This document shows positions 6,022-6,538 of a stretch of DNA of 6,538 nucleotides, one piece after another (position 1 is the stretch's first letter; the number at the start of each line of letters is the position of its first letter). This DNA is from Comamonadaceae bacterium. Lineage in GTDB: Bacteria > Pseudomonadota > Gammaproteobacteria > Burkholderiales > Burkholderiaceae. Location: the NCBI GenBank assembly GCA_947484245.1, contig CANKOT010000126.1:1-6538 (forward strand), read 5' to 3'. Under the pieces are notes generated by a model. That model did not search any database and was not told the origin of the DNA. It worked only from the letters and a program-made list of their open reading frames with translations. A program made the translations under genes and the position numbers.

Positions 6022-6538
6022 CAGGCGTCCCCCTCTTTGGAAGATGACGCCGACGTCAAACGACCAGCTTCTTTGCGCTTTTTGCGTTTGAACAATTCAA
6101 TCAGGCCATTCGGCAAGAAAGCAATGATGATGACCAGCAAGGTGCCGTAAAGCACCAAGGACAATCCTTGGAAGCTGAACATGGAGCGTGTCAGTTCGCT
6201 CACTACCGCCAACAGCACAGCACCAATGAGAGGCCCATAAACGGTACCGGCTCCGCCAATCATGCTGACCAGCAACATCTCCACAGACTTGTCCACGCCA
6301 AACACAATCGTGGGGTCGATGTACAAAAAGTACTGCGCAAAAAAGCATCCACCGGCGCCGGCAATGGCTCCAGAAATGGTCATGATTTTGATTTTTTCTA
6401 CAAAGACATTGATGCCCAAAGCGCGTGCTGAGTCTTCGTTTTCGCGAATGGCCGCCAACCTTGCGCCAAATCGGGAAGCCTTCAGCCACAAGGCCACCGC
6501 AATTGACAGGACCGTCAGAGCCAAAATAATGAAGTAGA
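6021..6538 (-). CDS. livM: ABC transporter permease, LivM type, 5' end cut by window
   Basis: The C-terminal 171 residues of an inner-membrane permease of the HAAT family, open to the right edge; family members have about 300-350 residues, so roughly half is visible. Hydrophobic segments lie at about 1-18 (YFIILALTVLSIAVALWL), 50-75, 84-110 and 120-142 of the visible part. Between the first two is the conserved cytoplasmic loop SRFGARLAAIRENEDSARALGINV, which contacts the ATPases and identifies LivM rather than LivH. A basic cytoplasmic tail (FKRKKRKEAGR) ends the protein. A TTG at 6524 could be read as a start, but coding sequence clearly continues upstream of it. livH and the periplasmic binding protein would be expected to the right. 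Confidence 0.93.
   Translation of the reverse strand, partial: YFIILALTVLSIAVALWLKASRFGARLAAIRENEDSARALGINVFVEKIKIMTISGAIAGAGGCFFAQYFLYIDPTIVFGVDKSVEMLLVSMIGGAGTVYGPLIGAVLLAVVSELTRSMFSFQGLSLVLYGTLLVIIIAFLPNGLIELFKRKKRKEAGRLTSASSSKEGDA
6029..6036 (-). promoter_or_regulatory. Ribosome binding site of livG (AGAGGGGG)
   Basis: This purine-rich stretch lies 7 nt before the livG ATG and inside the final codons of livM. It supports the TGATG coupled start at 6021. Confidence 0.7.

Noticed and set aside
6522..6524. TTG as the start of livM
   Set aside because: In-frame hydrophobic coding sequence continues upstream to the right edge, so the gene is simply cut by the window.

Overview
The window (about 55% G+C by eye) is one compact block of eight genes, all read on the minus strand, so transcription runs from the right edge to the left edge. 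Gene content (LivM/LivG/LivF-type transporter, GntR/HutC regulator, AtuA-family protein, aconitase-type dehydratase), tight packing and moderate G+C suggest a Gram-negative proteobacterium. Burkholderiales, and perhaps a Comamonadaceae-like member, is my best guess, but the sequence holds no taxonomic marker. The block is probably chromosomal: I see no transposase, phage gene, tRNA, rRNA or CRISPR array.

Layout in transcription order (right to left): the 3' part of a branched-chain-amino-acid-type ABC permease, livM (from the right edge to 6021); its two ATPases, livG (6021-5269) and livF (5276-4575); a classical short-chain dehydrogenase/reductase (4571-3813); a small DUF4387 protein (3802-3458); an AtuA-family/DUF1446 protein (3443-2007); a GntR/HutC-family regulator (2010-1219); and the start and main body of an aconitase/isopropylmalate-dehydratase-type [4Fe-4S] large subunit (1184 to the left edge). 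Junctions are 1-bp, 8-bp and 4-bp overlaps or gaps of 3-34 bp, so this looks like one operon. Its main promoter and the substrate-binding protein probably lie beyond the right edge. The dehydratase C-terminus and a likely small (LeuD-like) subunit would lie beyond the left edge. No stretch longer than about 35 bp lacks a gene.

How the genes may work together (inference): the transporter would import a small organic acid or amino-acid-like solute. The SDR would oxidise or reduce a hydroxy/keto group, and the dehydratase would remove or add water on a hydroxy-dicarboxylate-like intermediate. The AtuA/DUF4387 pair would perform a step whose chemistry is not established. The regulator encoded inside the operon probably senses the substrate or an intermediate. 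The substrate cannot be read from the sequence. The combination of the AtuA/DUF4387 pair with a divergent aconitase-family enzyme is the most interesting content, because it points to a poorly described catabolic pathway.
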